From: Shouchella hunanensis
GTDB taxonomy: Bacteria; Bacillota; Bacilli; Bacillales; Bacillaceae_D
Direction: 5' to 3'
DNA length: 64,000 bases
Assembly (NCBI RefSeq): GCF_028735875.1
Contig: NZ_CP117834.1
Coordinates: 1,228,001 to 1,292,000 of the forward strand
Part shown: one piece after another, positions 18,735 through 27,226 of the stretch
Position numbering within the stretch: position 1 is the stretch's first letter
Layout: every line of letters begins with the position of its first letter
Made by a program: the position numbers and the translations under genes
The notes under the pieces: generated by a model
What the model was told of the DNA's origin: nothing
The model's input: the letters and a program-made list of their open reading frames with translations, nothing else
The model's database searches: none

Positions 18735-19280
18735 TCAAATTTTTAGCGCTTCTTGCAACGTTGACGACGCATTCCAAATGTCTTCACTATGACCTTTTAA
18801 GAAATCAGCTAGCACTTTACGAGAAGAGGCATCCATGTCTTCAACCGAGACCTTCCCTTTTAATGCTTTGTCCATCTGATTCACATGCTCTGGCATGCTT
18901 TTATAGCCACGTTTTGCCCCTTTGTTTACTGTCATATAGCAGGCCGCAACGCCGCTGTAATAAGGTTTTTTATCCTTTGTCTCAATTGTAATCCAGATTA
19001 ACCAATAACGCTTCATGCCATCTGTTGGGACATCTTCAAGGGTTGGAATAAACTTCACCCGTTTTTCAACAGCAGAACGTGCATGAAGCGCCCCCATATC
19101 AACAAACGCTTCTTGCTCATCAATATTAATAAACAATGACGTCATATGATCTAAATTAATCAAGCCAGCCCCATATCCGCCATGACCATCTGTAGCATCA
19201 GAGTCGTTACTAAGAATCGTAAAGTTTGAAGACTTCTTCGCCTTCTTCAAATTATTATTATTGAGCAAATCCACGATCAT
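18735..19280 (-). CDS. ywhD: YwhD family protein
   Basis: 181 residues, starting at ATG 19280 with AAAGGG close upstream; a GTG two codons later has better spacing and may be the true start. It contains DATDGHGGYGAGLINLDHM and VDMGALHARSAVEKRVKF, which resemble the YwhD family. The function is unknown. Its place between pbpG and ywhB agrees with the B. subtilis order pbpG-ywhD-ywhC-ywhB. Confidence 0.8.
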   Translation of the reverse strand: MIVDLLNNNNLKKAKKSSNFTILSNDSDATDGHGGYGAGLINLDHMTSLFINIDEQEAFVDMGALHARSAVEKRVKFIPTLEDVPTDGMKRYWLIWITIETKDKKPYYSGVAACYMTVNKGAKRGYKSMPEHVNQMDKALKGKVSVEDMDASSRKVLADFLKGHSEDIWNASSTLQEALKI

Positions 19281-19447
19281 CCGCCCTTTCTAGTTTCATC
19301 ATTCATGATTTCATTGTATCATAAGTTGATTTTCAGATCAGCCAGTATGCCACACACGAATAATTTGGAGCATTTAGAAGGATTTTGTCGCATTTCTGTG
19401 CATATGCGAACTAATTCTAAAGTTTTTCTAAAATTTTCGATATTATG

Positions 19448-19477
19448 ATGACAAATGAAGGGATATCACTATATAAT
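19448..19477 (+). promoter_or_regulatory. Promoter of the acidic protein-sortase operon
   Basis: ATGACA (19448-19453), an 18-base spacer and a perfect TATAAT (19472-19477), 44 bases before the start codon. Confidence 0.6.
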
Positions 19478-19520
19478 TACCTTGCAAGAAAAATATGACA
19501 ACTGAATATAGGGGGAACAC

Positions 19521-20606
19521 ATGAAAAAATTATTGTCCTTATCACTTATTTTTACATTGCTTTTATCTCTTATTGCACCGAGTCTTAGTTTTGCCCACTC
19601 ATTAGATCAGGACGAGCTAAATGAGTACTTAGCGTACATAGACATGACTGAAGAAGAGCTTGAAATATATTTAAATGATCGCTGGCAAACCGCTTTAGAC
19701 GAGTTTAGTACAGTCGAAGAATTAGAGGATTATTTAGGTGACTTATTAACTGAAGAAAGTTATTATCAACTTTTAGAAGATTACGGAGTTTCTGAAGACG
19801 ACTTCTTAGCTTTATTAGAAGAGTTAATGATTTCAATGGATTACTTTATTTTCTATGATGACTTAGATATGTTCCTATGGGCACATTTTGGTGATGATGA
19901 CTGGTATGAGTTTCCTGACTTATCGGGTTACTTAAAAGAGTTTAGCCTTAGTGATGAAGAATTATGGAACTTAATGATGCACTTCCTTAAAGTAAGAGAA
20001 ACAAACCCACATTTATCAGCAGACTTAAACGCATTAAAAGAGCGTGGTTTTGCTTTCCGTGATGGCGCTTTTGAATCCATTACAGAATTAAACGCACAAG
20101 AAATCGCTGAACTTTTCGCAATTGGCGAAAAAGCAATTGATTTACTAAAATTACAACCAGCTTATTACGTTGACAAAGCTGGACAAGACAAAAAACCAGT
20201 CGATTTAGCTGCTTTAGCAAAATCCGGCATTGAAAAAGAATATAAGCTTCTTGTTGAATTGTATAATGAATCTGGCGACTTCTTAGCTGATTTTTATATC
20301 ACTCCAGAGATGTTTAACTCCCATTTCATTAAAGATATTTTAGATGATGTGAACAACATCGGTAAAGAAGTAGAAGAATCATTAAAAGAAACGCCGAAAA
20401 ACGGTGGCGAAGCACCAGCTAAAAAAGCACCTGTATCAGGTGGTCAAGATAGTAGCGACACATCTAAAAAGCTGACAAAAACGGTTGATGGTGCGAAAAT
20501 GCCTAAAACATCAAGCAACTACCCACTTTTCGCTTTACTTGGTCTTGGATTAATGGGCGCTGGCTTACTTGTATTCCGTCGTTCGATGAAAAAAGAGGCT
20601 GTATAA
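19521..20606 (+). CDS. Processed acidic surface protein, sortase substrate
   Basis: 361 residues. Signal peptide at 1-26 (KKLLSLSLIFTLLLSLIAPS then LSFAHS), a body very rich in Asp, Glu and Leu, a Lys/Ala/Pro linker near 300, and a C-terminal sorting signal: MPKTS at 327-331, a hydrophobic helix (YPLFALLGLGLMGAGLLVF) and RRSMKKEAV. This matches the known pairing of an acidic LPXTA-type protein with a class D sortase in Bacillus. Here the first residue of the motif is Met. The sortase gene begins four bases after the stop. The body may bind cations or buffer the cell surface (inference). Confidence 0.85.
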   Translation: MKKLLSLSLIFTLLLSLIAPSLSFAHSLDQDELNEYLAYIDMTEEELEIYLNDRWQTALDEFSTVEELEDYLGDLLTEESYYQLLEDYGVSEDDFLALLEELMISMDYFIFYDDLDMFLWAHFGDDDWYEFPDLSGYLKEFSLSDEELWNLMMHFLKVRETNPHLSADLNALKERGFAFRDGAFESITELNAQEIAELFAIGEKAIDLLKLQPAYYVDKAGQDKKPVDLAALAKSGIEKEYKLLVELYNESGDFLADFYITPEMFNSHFIKDILDDVNNIGKEVEESLKETPKNGGEAPAKKAPVSGGQDSSDTSKKLTKTVDGAKMPKTSSNYPLFALLGLGLMGAGLLVFRRSMKKEAV

Positions 20607-20609
20607 GTC

Positions 20610-21287
20610 GTGGCACGTTTTAAAAAGCGGAAACGAAACGTTAAAAAGACGGTCTTAACGATTTTTGCTGTTCTGTTAATCGCTTTTGGTGCTTATCTTA
20701 CAACAACAACCGGGTTCAAAATACTACATGGCTATGTCCTTTACAAGTTCATGCCTGCGGAAGAAACGTTGGTCGCCCACACCCTTTCAGGAAAAGGAGA
20801 GAGCGAGCCTGCTCTTGCCTCAACAATAAACCCTGAAGTGAGTGAGTGGCAGCCTGAAATCGGTGAAGTTATGGGGAAATTGAGCATTCCAGTCTTAGAC
20901 TCAAGCTGGCCAATCATTCATGGCACTGGTGATGAGGAGCTTGATCGAGGGGTCGGGCATTTCGATGGAAGTGTACTCCCTGGCGAAAATGACAACAGCG
21001 TCTTATCCGGTCATAACAACACCGTCTTTCATCATTTAGGTGATGTAGGTGAAGGAGACGAGATTATCGTCGAAACGAAGAGCGGTGTGTTTACCTACAA
21101 AGTCCATACCGTTCGCATTGTTGACGAGGATGATCGGACAGTCATTGTCTCCACAGACGATGCGCAATTAACGTTAACGACTTGTTATCCATTTCACGTT
21201 GTCGGTTTCGCGCCTGAACGTTATGTTCTTGTTGCAGATCTCGTTGATTCACAGTTTAATCAGTCTTTAGCCCTTTTTACTGAATAA
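20610..21287 (+). CDS. Class D sortase
   Basis: 225 residues, GTG start four bases after its substrate gene. One N-terminal membrane helix (~13-35), then the sortase barrel. The catalytic triad is visible as His135 (LSGHNNTVFHHLG), Cys192 (TLTTCYPF) and Arg204 (APERYVL). The TLTTC motif fits sortases that anchor LPXTA-like substrates. The adjacent acidic protein is the obvious substrate, and no other sorting signal occurs in the window. Confidence 0.92.
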   Translation: MARFKKRKRNVKKTVLTIFAVLLIAFGAYLTTTTGFKILHGYVLYKFMPAEETLVAHTLSGKGESEPALASTINPEVSEWQPEIGEVMGKLSIPVLDSSWPIIHGTGDEELDRGVGHFDGSVLPGENDNSVLSGHNNTVFHHLGDVGEGDEIIVETKSGVFTYKVHTVRIVDEDDRTVIVSTDDAQLTLTTCYPFHVVGFAPERYVLVADLVDSQFNQSLALFTE

Positions 21288-21290
21288 AAG

Positions 21291-21339
21291 AAAACTCCTT
21301 TCTGGTATACTCAACGTATGCTATAAGAAGGGAGTTTTT
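21291..21339 (+). terminator. Sortase terminator overlapping the ywhB ribosome site
   Basis: AAAACTCCTT (21291-21300) pairs with AAGGGAGTTTT (21328-21338), followed by T-residues. The 3' arm contains AAGGGAG, the ribosome site of ywhB at 21343. Read-through transcripts therefore end or hide that site. Confidence 0.75.
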
Positions 21340-21342
21340 TTC

Positions 21343-21528
21343 ATGCCAATTGTAACAATTCAAATGCTTGAAGGTCGCAGTGATGATCAAAAGCGAGCAC
21401 TCGTGGAGCAAGTAACTGCAGCGGTCTCGGAAACAACACAAGCTCCAAAAGAGCGTATCTCGGTTATCATTGATGAAATGAAGCCGACTAACTTCGGTGT
21501 TGCAGGGGTTCGACAAAGCGATCAATAA
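21343..21528 (+). CDS. ywhB: 4-oxalocrotonate tautomerase family protein
   Basis: 61 residues, as usual for this family of hexameric tautomerases. After Met removal the catalytic Pro1 is exposed (MPIVTIQMLEGRS), and a conserved arginine lies in ERISVIIDEM. The natural substrate in Bacillus is unknown. The gene sits directly after the sortase; a TATACT-like element inside the hairpin loop may serve as its own promoter. Confidence 0.92.
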   Translation: MPIVTIQMLEGRSDDQKRALVEQVTAAVSETTQAPKERISVIIDEMKPTNFGVAGVRQSDQ

Positions 21529-21530
21529 AA

Positions 21531-21569
21531 GTAAAAAGGAGCGTTCCCATTATGGACACTCCTTTTTAC
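21531..21569. terminator. Bidirectional terminator after ywhB
   Basis: GTAAAAAGGAG (21531-21541) pairs with CTCCTTTTTAC (21559-21569), with a further GT-CC/GG-AC stem inside. Confidence 0.8.
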
Positions 21570-21792
21570 TATGCGCATCTCTATGATGTTTGCGCACGTA
21601 GTGAGATATAAAAAACCAATTTAACAGAATGACCGCAACCACAGTCAATCCCATCATTGGTGAAGATAAAATTAAGATTAGAATTAACGGGATGCCCACA
21701 GCGAACATAAGTAGCATAAATGTAAAGCTGAGCAAAGATGGCGCCACCTTTCTTCTCTTGTCATGGTGTTCTCTTGCTTTTAGTGTATACAA
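21550..21792 (-). CDS. Small hypothetical membrane protein
   Basis: The frame is 80 codons long from a TTG. The hydrophobic core FTFMLLMFAVGIPLILILIL and a second helix (VVAVILLNWFFISHYV) are followed by a basic His-rich tail ending KKECP. The upstream TTG has no ribosome site and overlaps a plausible -10 (TATACA); an internal TTG near 21735 after AAGGTGG is a better start and gives about 61 residues. No family recognised. Confidence 0.5.
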   Translation of the reverse strand: MYTLKAREHHDKRRKVAPSLLSFTFMLLMFAVGIPLILILILSSPMMGLTVVAVILLNWFFISHYVRKHHRDAHSKKECP

Positions 21793-21838
21793 CGATACGC
21801 GCCATAACTACAAAACTGCTGTAAAATAAAATGTAAGA

Positions 21839-22339
21839 CTATGAACCTTCATAGAATATTTGACGCTCTCTTAGCATTGTTAAATAGGTTTCTGCATGAA
21901 GCCACTCTTGATCTGAATAGCGAGAGATGAGATGAGGATCACGAACACCATCGCCTTCCATTTGCTGAAAATACAGCAATGCCGCCATTTGTTCGAGGGT
22001 CGCTAGCGGCTGCTCATTTAACGCTTTATACATAGGGGTAAAGCTGTCTTCTCCTCTCTTTGTATGTAATGTATGTAAAAACCCTTCACCCTCTTCTGTT
22101 AGTACATAAACAGAATCAATGTCATGCTGTTCCTCTTGAAGAAAGTGGAGGTTGCACAGCTCTTCCAATCGTACGAATAAATCCTCTGAATATGGACCTA
22201 ATCGATGATAGCGATATTTTTCCGCAAAAGGGGCCCCAAAAGACTTAGCAATATAAATGATTTTCTGCAGTTTCTTATGTTCAATCGTATTCTCACATAA
22301 GGAAAAAAGGTTCAATACTTGTGCATGATGGGTTAGCAC
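21839..22339 (-). CDS. ywgA: YwgA family protein
   Basis: 166 residues from GTG 22339, six bases after GAGGAGG; the upstream GTG at 22354 overlaps the ribosome site. It contains KLQKIIYIAKSFGAPFAEKY and YHRLGPYSEDLFVRLEEL, a pattern recalling the SocA/GepA-like domain found in some antitoxin-type proteins. Its role is unknown. It follows ywfO by 11 bases, the same pair as in B. subtilis. Confidence 0.8.
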   Translation of the reverse strand: MLTHHAQVLNLFSLCENTIEHKKLQKIIYIAKSFGAPFAEKYRYHRLGPYSEDLFVRLEELCNLHFLQEEQHDIDSVYVLTEEGEGFLHTLHTKRGEDSFTPMYKALNEQPLATLEQMAALLYFQQMEGDGVRDPHLISRYSDQEWLHAETYLTMLRERQIFYEGS

Positions 22340-22350
22340 GTTAGCCCTCC

Positions 22351-23631
22351 TCACATTTGTTTCAGAATGGATTCGATTTTAAGCCTAATAGACGAATCAA
22401 GTGATGCAATCGTATCAGCTGGGTAATAAAGCTTATGATCCGTTCGTTTCTTCCCTGAGATCGATTCAACTACATCTGATTCGCTTGAAAGCTCCTTTAA
22501 TTGACCGTTTTTCATTAGCAGTTGAATCGGTACCCTCTGTTCTTCTCCTGGCCTGTACACGTCGTATGGCAAGTCTGAAGAGGAATCTATTTCCAAATAA
22601 TAATCGGCATCCATTCCAGCTTCCCAAAAAAGTTCTTGAAGAGCCATTATATCGGTTAACCGCTCGTTTGGATGGCATTCTACATATGCAAACAAACGAC
22701 GATTTAAAAACCGATGACATAAGTCTTCTAAGATTGGATCATCTTCTTTTTGCCAACACTGAAAATAATAATGCATGACAGATTCATCTAATTGTAAGTA
22801 ATCGTTGATTGTCATTGTGCCTGAGAAAATGGACTCAAAATGATGCGGAGGCTGTTTGAATGGATACCCCTCTTCGTGCAACGCTTTTACCCGTTTTAGA
22901 ATTTTACTCAGGATCACTTCAGAGCTTCTCGTAACCGGATGAAAATATACTTGCCAGTACATTTGGTAGCGACTCATAATATAGTCTTCTACGGCGTGCA
23001 TGCCACTTGCTTTCACAACGACTTGATCGTCCATCGGTCGCATCACCCGCAAAATTCGCTCCAGATCAAATTGACCGTAGCTCACACCGGTATAATAGGC
23101 ATCCCTTAATAAATAATCCATGCGATCCGCATCAATCTGACTTGAAATCATACTCGTTACAAGCTTGTTTGCAGACGTTTTCTCAATGACAGCGGCAACT
23201 TCTTTCGGGAAGTCTGCATGCACGTGACGGAGCACTTCATTCACCTCTGTATCGCCGAGGATGATTAGCCTCGTCCATTCCTCGTGATCGGTATCAAATA
23301 CTTTTTCAAACGAATGGGAGAACGGTCCGTGTCCAATGTCATGGAGTAAGGCTGCGCTAAGCGCTAGAAGTCGATCCTCATCATTCCACATCGGTTTATC
23401 GCTAAAGTTGGTAATCAATCGCCTCATAATCTCATACACACCTAAAGAGTGATTAAAGCGGGAATGCTCCGCACCATGAAAGGTAAACGATGTCGTCCCT
23501 AATTGACGAACCCTTCGCAAACGCTGAAATTCACTCGTCCCAATTAAATCCCATAGTAACTTGTCCTGCACATGTATGTAGCGATGAACAGGATCTTTAA
23601 ACACTTTTTCTTCTGTTAGCCTTATGGACAT
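22351..23631 (-). CDS. ywfO: HD-domain dNTP triphosphohydrolase-like protein (YwfO)
   Basis: 426 residues. HD superfamily metal site: EHSRFNHSLGVYEI (first His), ALLHDIGHGPFSHSFE (His-Asp) and SQIDADRMDYLLRDA (second Asp). The family includes SAMHD1-like and Dgt-like enzymes that cut dNTPs to nucleoside and triphosphate; B. subtilis YwfO is placed there. ATG 23631 follows AAAGGGGGGAG. It is first in the two-gene unit with ywgA. Confidence 0.88.
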   Translation of the reverse strand: MSIRLTEEKVFKDPVHRYIHVQDKLLWDLIGTSEFQRLRRVRQLGTTSFTFHGAEHSRFNHSLGVYEIMRRLITNFSDKPMWNDEDRLLALSAALLHDIGHGPFSHSFEKVFDTDHEEWTRLIILGDTEVNEVLRHVHADFPKEVAAVIEKTSANKLVTSMISSQIDADRMDYLLRDAYYTGVSYGQFDLERILRVMRPMDDQVVVKASGMHAVEDYIMSRYQMYWQVYFHPVTRSSEVILSKILKRVKALHEEGYPFKQPPHHFESIFSGTMTINDYLQLDESVMHYYFQCWQKEDDPILEDLCHRFLNRRLFAYVECHPNERLTDIMALQELFWEAGMDADYYLEIDSSSDLPYDVYRPGEEQRVPIQLLMKNGQLKELSSESDVVESISGKKRTDHKLYYPADTIASLDSSIRLKIESILKQM

Positions 23632-23696
23632 GCTTCTCCCCCCTTTTATCCCTCTTATTATAAAGTTTCTCCTCCTTTAAAAAAAGGCTTGATCTC

Positions 23697-23731
23697 ATAA
23701 AAAAAACTCAAACCGAAGGATCGGTTTGAGT
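23697..23731 (-). terminator. Symporter gene terminator
   Basis: ACTCAAACCGA (23706-23716) pairs with TCGGTTTGAGT (23721-23731); an eight-base T-run follows on the minus strand. Confidence 0.9.
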
Positions 23732-23744
23732 CTCGTTATTCATG

Positions 23745-24980
23745 TTAAGCAGAGATTTCTCCCCGCCGCTTTTCGTTTCGATCAACAATAACAGCTAGAA
23801 CCGCATCACCTGTAATGTTTACAGCTGTTCTCATCATATCAAGTAAACGGTCAATACCAATAATTAATCCAATTGCATCTGGTGGCAACCCTACTGAAGT
23901 TAAGACCATCGCAAGCATAATCATGCCGACACCAGGCACCCCTGCTGTTCCGATACTTGCCAGTGTCGCTGTTAAGACGATAATAAGCATTTGAGTGATC
24001 GTTAAATCGACCCCGTACACTTGGGCAATAAAGACTGTGGCAACAGCTTGCATAATGCCTGTTCCATCCATGTTGATTGTTGCTCCAAGAGGCTGAACAA
24101 ATCCAGAAACCTGTTTAGAGACACCTAAGTTTTCTTGAGCAGATTTCATTGATAAGGGTAGCACAGCATTTGAGCTTGACAAGCTAAATGCCATTGTCAT
24201 TGCTGGCGCAAAGCCTTTAAAGAACTTCACAGGACTCATTTTTCCTAAGAAGTACACAATCAACCCATATACGATAATACCATGGAAAATTAATACACCT
24301 GTAACGGTAAGGAAGTAAGACAACAGTGAACCAACTGCTCCCCACCCTGCTTCACCAAGAGCAGATGCAATTAGTGCAAACGCACCAATTGGAGCAAATG
24401 CCATGACAAACGTAACAATTTTCATCATAATGTCGTTAGCTTGTACAAAGAATACTTTGACTGTTTCTACTTTTTTACCGAGCATGGCCATAGCAAGTCC
24501 AACAAATATAGCAAACGAGATAATTTGAAGCATTTCCATATTCGCCATTGATTCAATTGGGTTATTTGGAATAATATTTACTAACGTATCCATAATTGGT
24601 ACAGAATCGGCTACTTCATAATCCTCAGCAATACCATCACCAAGAAGGCCCGGTGAACCTGGCTGAACGATTTGAGCGGCAATAATTCCAATAGTTAATG
24701 AGATAGCAGAAGTAGCGAGAAAAAAGATAACCGTTTGTATCCCCATTCGTCCAAGTTGCTTTGGGCTCCCTAAATCAGAAATACCTACAACTAGCGAGAA
24801 GAATACAAGCGGAACAACCACCATCATTATGAGACGTAAAAAGACCGTACCGGCTGGATCCAGGAGGTACTGGTTTAGCCAGTTAAATGCATCTTGCGAA
24901 AAATAAGGTAAAATTAGACCTAGTAATGCACCAAATAATAAACCTAATAAAATATTTCGTGTAAGCTTATTCTTATCCAC
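23745..24980 (-). CDS. Dicarboxylate/amino acid:cation symporter (DAACS family)
   Basis: 411 residues, about eight membrane helices plus two re-entrant loops. Family signatures: FSLSSSNAVLPLSM (serine-rich loop), GATINMDGTGIMQAV and GVPGVGMIMLAMVL. Members take up glutamate, aspartate or C4-dicarboxylates with Na+ or H+; which one cannot be read here. GTG start seven bases after GGGGG. Monocistronic. Confidence 0.9.
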   Translation of the reverse strand: MDKNKLTRNILLGLLFGALLGLILPYFSQDAFNWLNQYLLDPAGTVFLRLIMMVVVPLVFFSLVVGISDLGSPKQLGRMGIQTVIFFLATSAISLTIGIIAAQIVQPGSPGLLGDGIAEDYEVADSVPIMDTLVNIIPNNPIESMANMEMLQIISFAIFVGLAMAMLGKKVETVKVFFVQANDIMMKIVTFVMAFAPIGAFALIASALGEAGWGAVGSLLSYFLTVTGVLIFHGIIVYGLIVYFLGKMSPVKFFKGFAPAMTMAFSLSSSNAVLPLSMKSAQENLGVSKQVSGFVQPLGATINMDGTGIMQAVATVFIAQVYGVDLTITQMLIIVLTATLASIGTAGVPGVGMIMLAMVLTSVGLPPDAIGLIIGIDRLLDMMRTAVNITGDAVLAVIVDRNEKRRGEISA

Positions 24981-25178
24981 TTAATTTCCCCCAAACGTAT
25001 TCGACATTCTTTCTATTCCGTTTACTATTTTCTACAATCTTCACAAACATTTACTAAATCGCTTACTTTTTGTAAAACTTTTTTCAGTATAACGGCTGGA
25101 TTGAAATTGCGCAACTTCCTTTTTATAGGAAGGCTATTTACATGGTATACTAGTAGCGGCATGAAAGGAATGATTTTA

Positions 25179-26006
25179 TTGGCTAATGTATCACCATTCC
25201 AGTCTAAAGTGAGTACGTGGAAGCTTGTTGATCACAGCAAAGAATACTTACAAACCAGTGCTTTACATTCTTTTGCTTATGACGATTTGCTGTGCACTCT
25301 AGCCGGCAAAAAAAACCAACCTTCCCTCCGATTTTGGGTTCATCAAAATACAATTGTATTAGGGACACAAGACTCTCGCTTAGACTCTATAAATGAAGCA
25401 ATTACGTTTCTAGAAAAAAATAATTACCAAGTTGTTGTCCGTAATTCAGGCGGTTTAGCCGTTCTGTTAGACGATGGTGTTCTTAATCTTTCTCTTATTT
25501 TTCCTGGTGAAACAACATCCTCTATAGATGGTGGATACGAGCGTATGGTTGCGTTGATTCGGGCCATGTTTCCTCAAGCGACTATTCATACAGGTGAAGT
25601 GGTCGGATCTTACTGCCCTGGAAGCTACGACTTGAGTATTGACGGCAAGAAATTTGCAGGCATTTCACAACGGAGAATACGTGGCGGAATTGCTGTGCAA
25701 ATTTATTTATGTGTCACAGGCAGTGGAGCCCAAAGAGCTCACATCGTAAAACAAATGTATGAGCATGGGATTGGACAGTCAAAGCCTTCTTATACCGTTC
25801 CTTCCATTGATCCAGCCGTAATGGGTTCAATAAATGAATTACTAAATACGACCTATACGGTCGAAGAAATTGTTCAACGTACAATCGACACTGCGCTAAC
25901 CTTTGGTATTACGCTTGAACACCACGTGCTTTCAGAAGAAGAAGAGCTGCTTTTTGAAGCACAGCTTGAACGAGTAACGCAACGTCAAAATCGTTGTCTT
26001 CATTAA
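25179..26006 (+). CDS. lipL: Octanoyl-[GcvH]:protein N-octanoyltransferase
   Basis: 275 residues. The biotin/lipoyl ligase fold has RFWVHQNTIVLGTQDSR, VVRNSGGLAVLLDDGVLN, and the catalytic Cys146 in GSYCPGSYDLS, then KKFAGISQRRIRGG. LipL moves octanoyl from GcvH to E2 subunits by an acyl-enzyme. The start is TTG 25179, nine bases after AAAGGA; longer readings cross a TATACT promoter element. Gene order lipL-pta-hemQ is the B. subtilis ywfL-pta-ywfI order. Confidence 0.92.
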   Translation: MANVSPFQSKVSTWKLVDHSKEYLQTSALHSFAYDDLLCTLAGKKNQPSLRFWVHQNTIVLGTQDSRLDSINEAITFLEKNNYQVVVRNSGGLAVLLDDGVLNLSLIFPGETTSSIDGGYERMVALIRAMFPQATIHTGEVVGSYCPGSYDLSIDGKKFAGISQRRIRGGIAVQIYLCVTGSGAQRAHIVKQMYEHGIGQSKPSYTVPSIDPAVMGSINELLNTTYTVEEIVQRTIDTALTFGITLEHHVLSEEEELLFEAQLERVTQRQNRCLH

Positions 26007-26011
26007 GAAAA

Positions 26012-26043
26012 AAAGCTTTCGGAATGTAATCCGAAAGCTTTTT
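26012..26043. terminator. Bidirectional terminator lipL / pta
   Basis: AAAGCTTTCGGA (26012-26023) pairs perfectly with TCCGAAAGCTTT (26030-26041), with A-run and T-run flanks. Confidence 0.88.
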
Positions 26044-26044
26044 C

Positions 26045-27040
26045 TTATGCTTTTTGCGTTTCTGTTTGCGTAATAGCTTGCATAGCTGTAATCAAACTTA
26101 ACTTATACACATCGTCTACGTTACAACCACGTGATAAATCGTTCACTGGTTTATTTAAACCTTGTAAGATTGGTCCAATTGCATCGTAGCCACCAAGTCT
26201 TTGAGCAATTTTATAGCCAAGGTTACCTGACTCTAGGCTAGGGAAAATAAAGACATTCGCTTCACCTTTTAACGGTGAATCCGGCGCTTTCTTCTGCGCA
26301 ACTGCAGGGACAAACGCTGCATCAAACTGGAACTCTCCATCAATAACAAGGTCAGGACGGCTTTCTTGAGCGATCTTCGTAGCCGCAGATACCTTTTGTG
26401 TTTCTTGAGACGATGCAGAACCAAGGGTTGAGAATGACAACATGGCTACCTTTGGATCAATCCCAAACAATTTAGCCGTGTCTGCCGTTGCCGTTGCAAT
26501 CTCAGCTAACTCTTCTTCATTTGGTGAAATATTAATCGCACAATCACCGAACACAAACTTTTTGTCTTCCTTTACCATCACAAACACACCAGATGTGCGT
26601 TTAATGCCAGGTAATGTTTTAATAATTTGTAAAGCTGGACGAACCGTATCTCCAGTTGAATGGGCAGCACCGCTCACTAAGCCATCTGCTTTTTCCATGT
26701 AAACAAGCATCGTCCCAAAATAATTTACGTCCATAAGAAGTTCACGCGCCTGCTCTTCCGTTGCTTTTCCTTTACGTCTTTCAACGAAAGCTTCGACCAT
26801 GGCATCAAGGTGTGCATACGTCTTTGGATTATAAATAGTTACATCATCGATCTTTACGTTTATTTTATCAGCAAGAGACGCAATCTCGTCTGGATTTCCA
26901 ATTAAAATCGGTTCAACTACGTTATCCGCTGCAAGCTTAACCGCAGCTTCAAGAACACGTTCATCGGTTCCTTCTGGCAATACGATACTTGGTTTATGAG
27001 ACCCTACCTGCTGCTTAATATCAGCAAATAAATTACTCAC
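26045..27040 (-). CDS. pta: Phosphate acetyltransferase
   Basis: 331 residues, the short Pta form. Features: SIVLPEGTDERVLEAAVKL, the GLVSGAAHSTGDTVRPALQ loop near the active site, and NVFIFPSLESGNLGYKIAQR. It interconverts acetyl-CoA and acetyl phosphate in overflow metabolism. GTG start nine bases after AAGGAGG. A catabolite-responsive element lies upstream, fitting the CcpA activation known for B. subtilis pta. Confidence 0.96.
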   Translation of the reverse strand: MSNLFADIKQQVGSHKPSIVLPEGTDERVLEAAVKLAADNVVEPILIGNPDEIASLADKINVKIDDVTIYNPKTYAHLDAMVEAFVERRKGKATEEQARELLMDVNYFGTMLVYMEKADGLVSGAAHSTGDTVRPALQIIKTLPGIKRTSGVFVMVKEDKKFVFGDCAINISPNEEELAEIATATADTAKLFGIDPKVAMLSFSTLGSASSQETQKVSAATKIAQESRPDLVIDGEFQFDAAFVPAVAQKKAPDSPLKGEANVFIFPSLESGNLGYKIAQRLGGYDAIGPILQGLNKPVNDLSRGCNVDDVYKLSLITAMQAITQTETQKA

Positions 27041-27148
27041 GTTAAATAACCTCCTTCAGTTTTCGTTCTTCCTCTATTTTAGGATACCCTGCTTTAGAAG
27101 AAAAGGAAACAGACTCCTATAAAGCGTTAATTTTAAAAATTGACACAT

Positions 27149-27162
27149 TGATTACGCTTACA
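27149..27162. promoter_or_regulatory. Catabolite-responsive element (cre) between pta and crotonase gene
   Basis: TGATTACGCTTACA matches the cre consensus TGWNANCGNTNWCA with one mismatch. It lies about 110 bases upstream of pta, just before a candidate pta promoter, and also inside the spacer of a candidate TTGACA-17-CATAAA promoter of the crotonase gene. Confidence 0.6.
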
Positions 27163-27226
27163 CATAAATAAAGGGTTTTCATTTGTTATGATCGAATTAT
27201 GTAGAAAACCATTCTAGGAGGATTTT

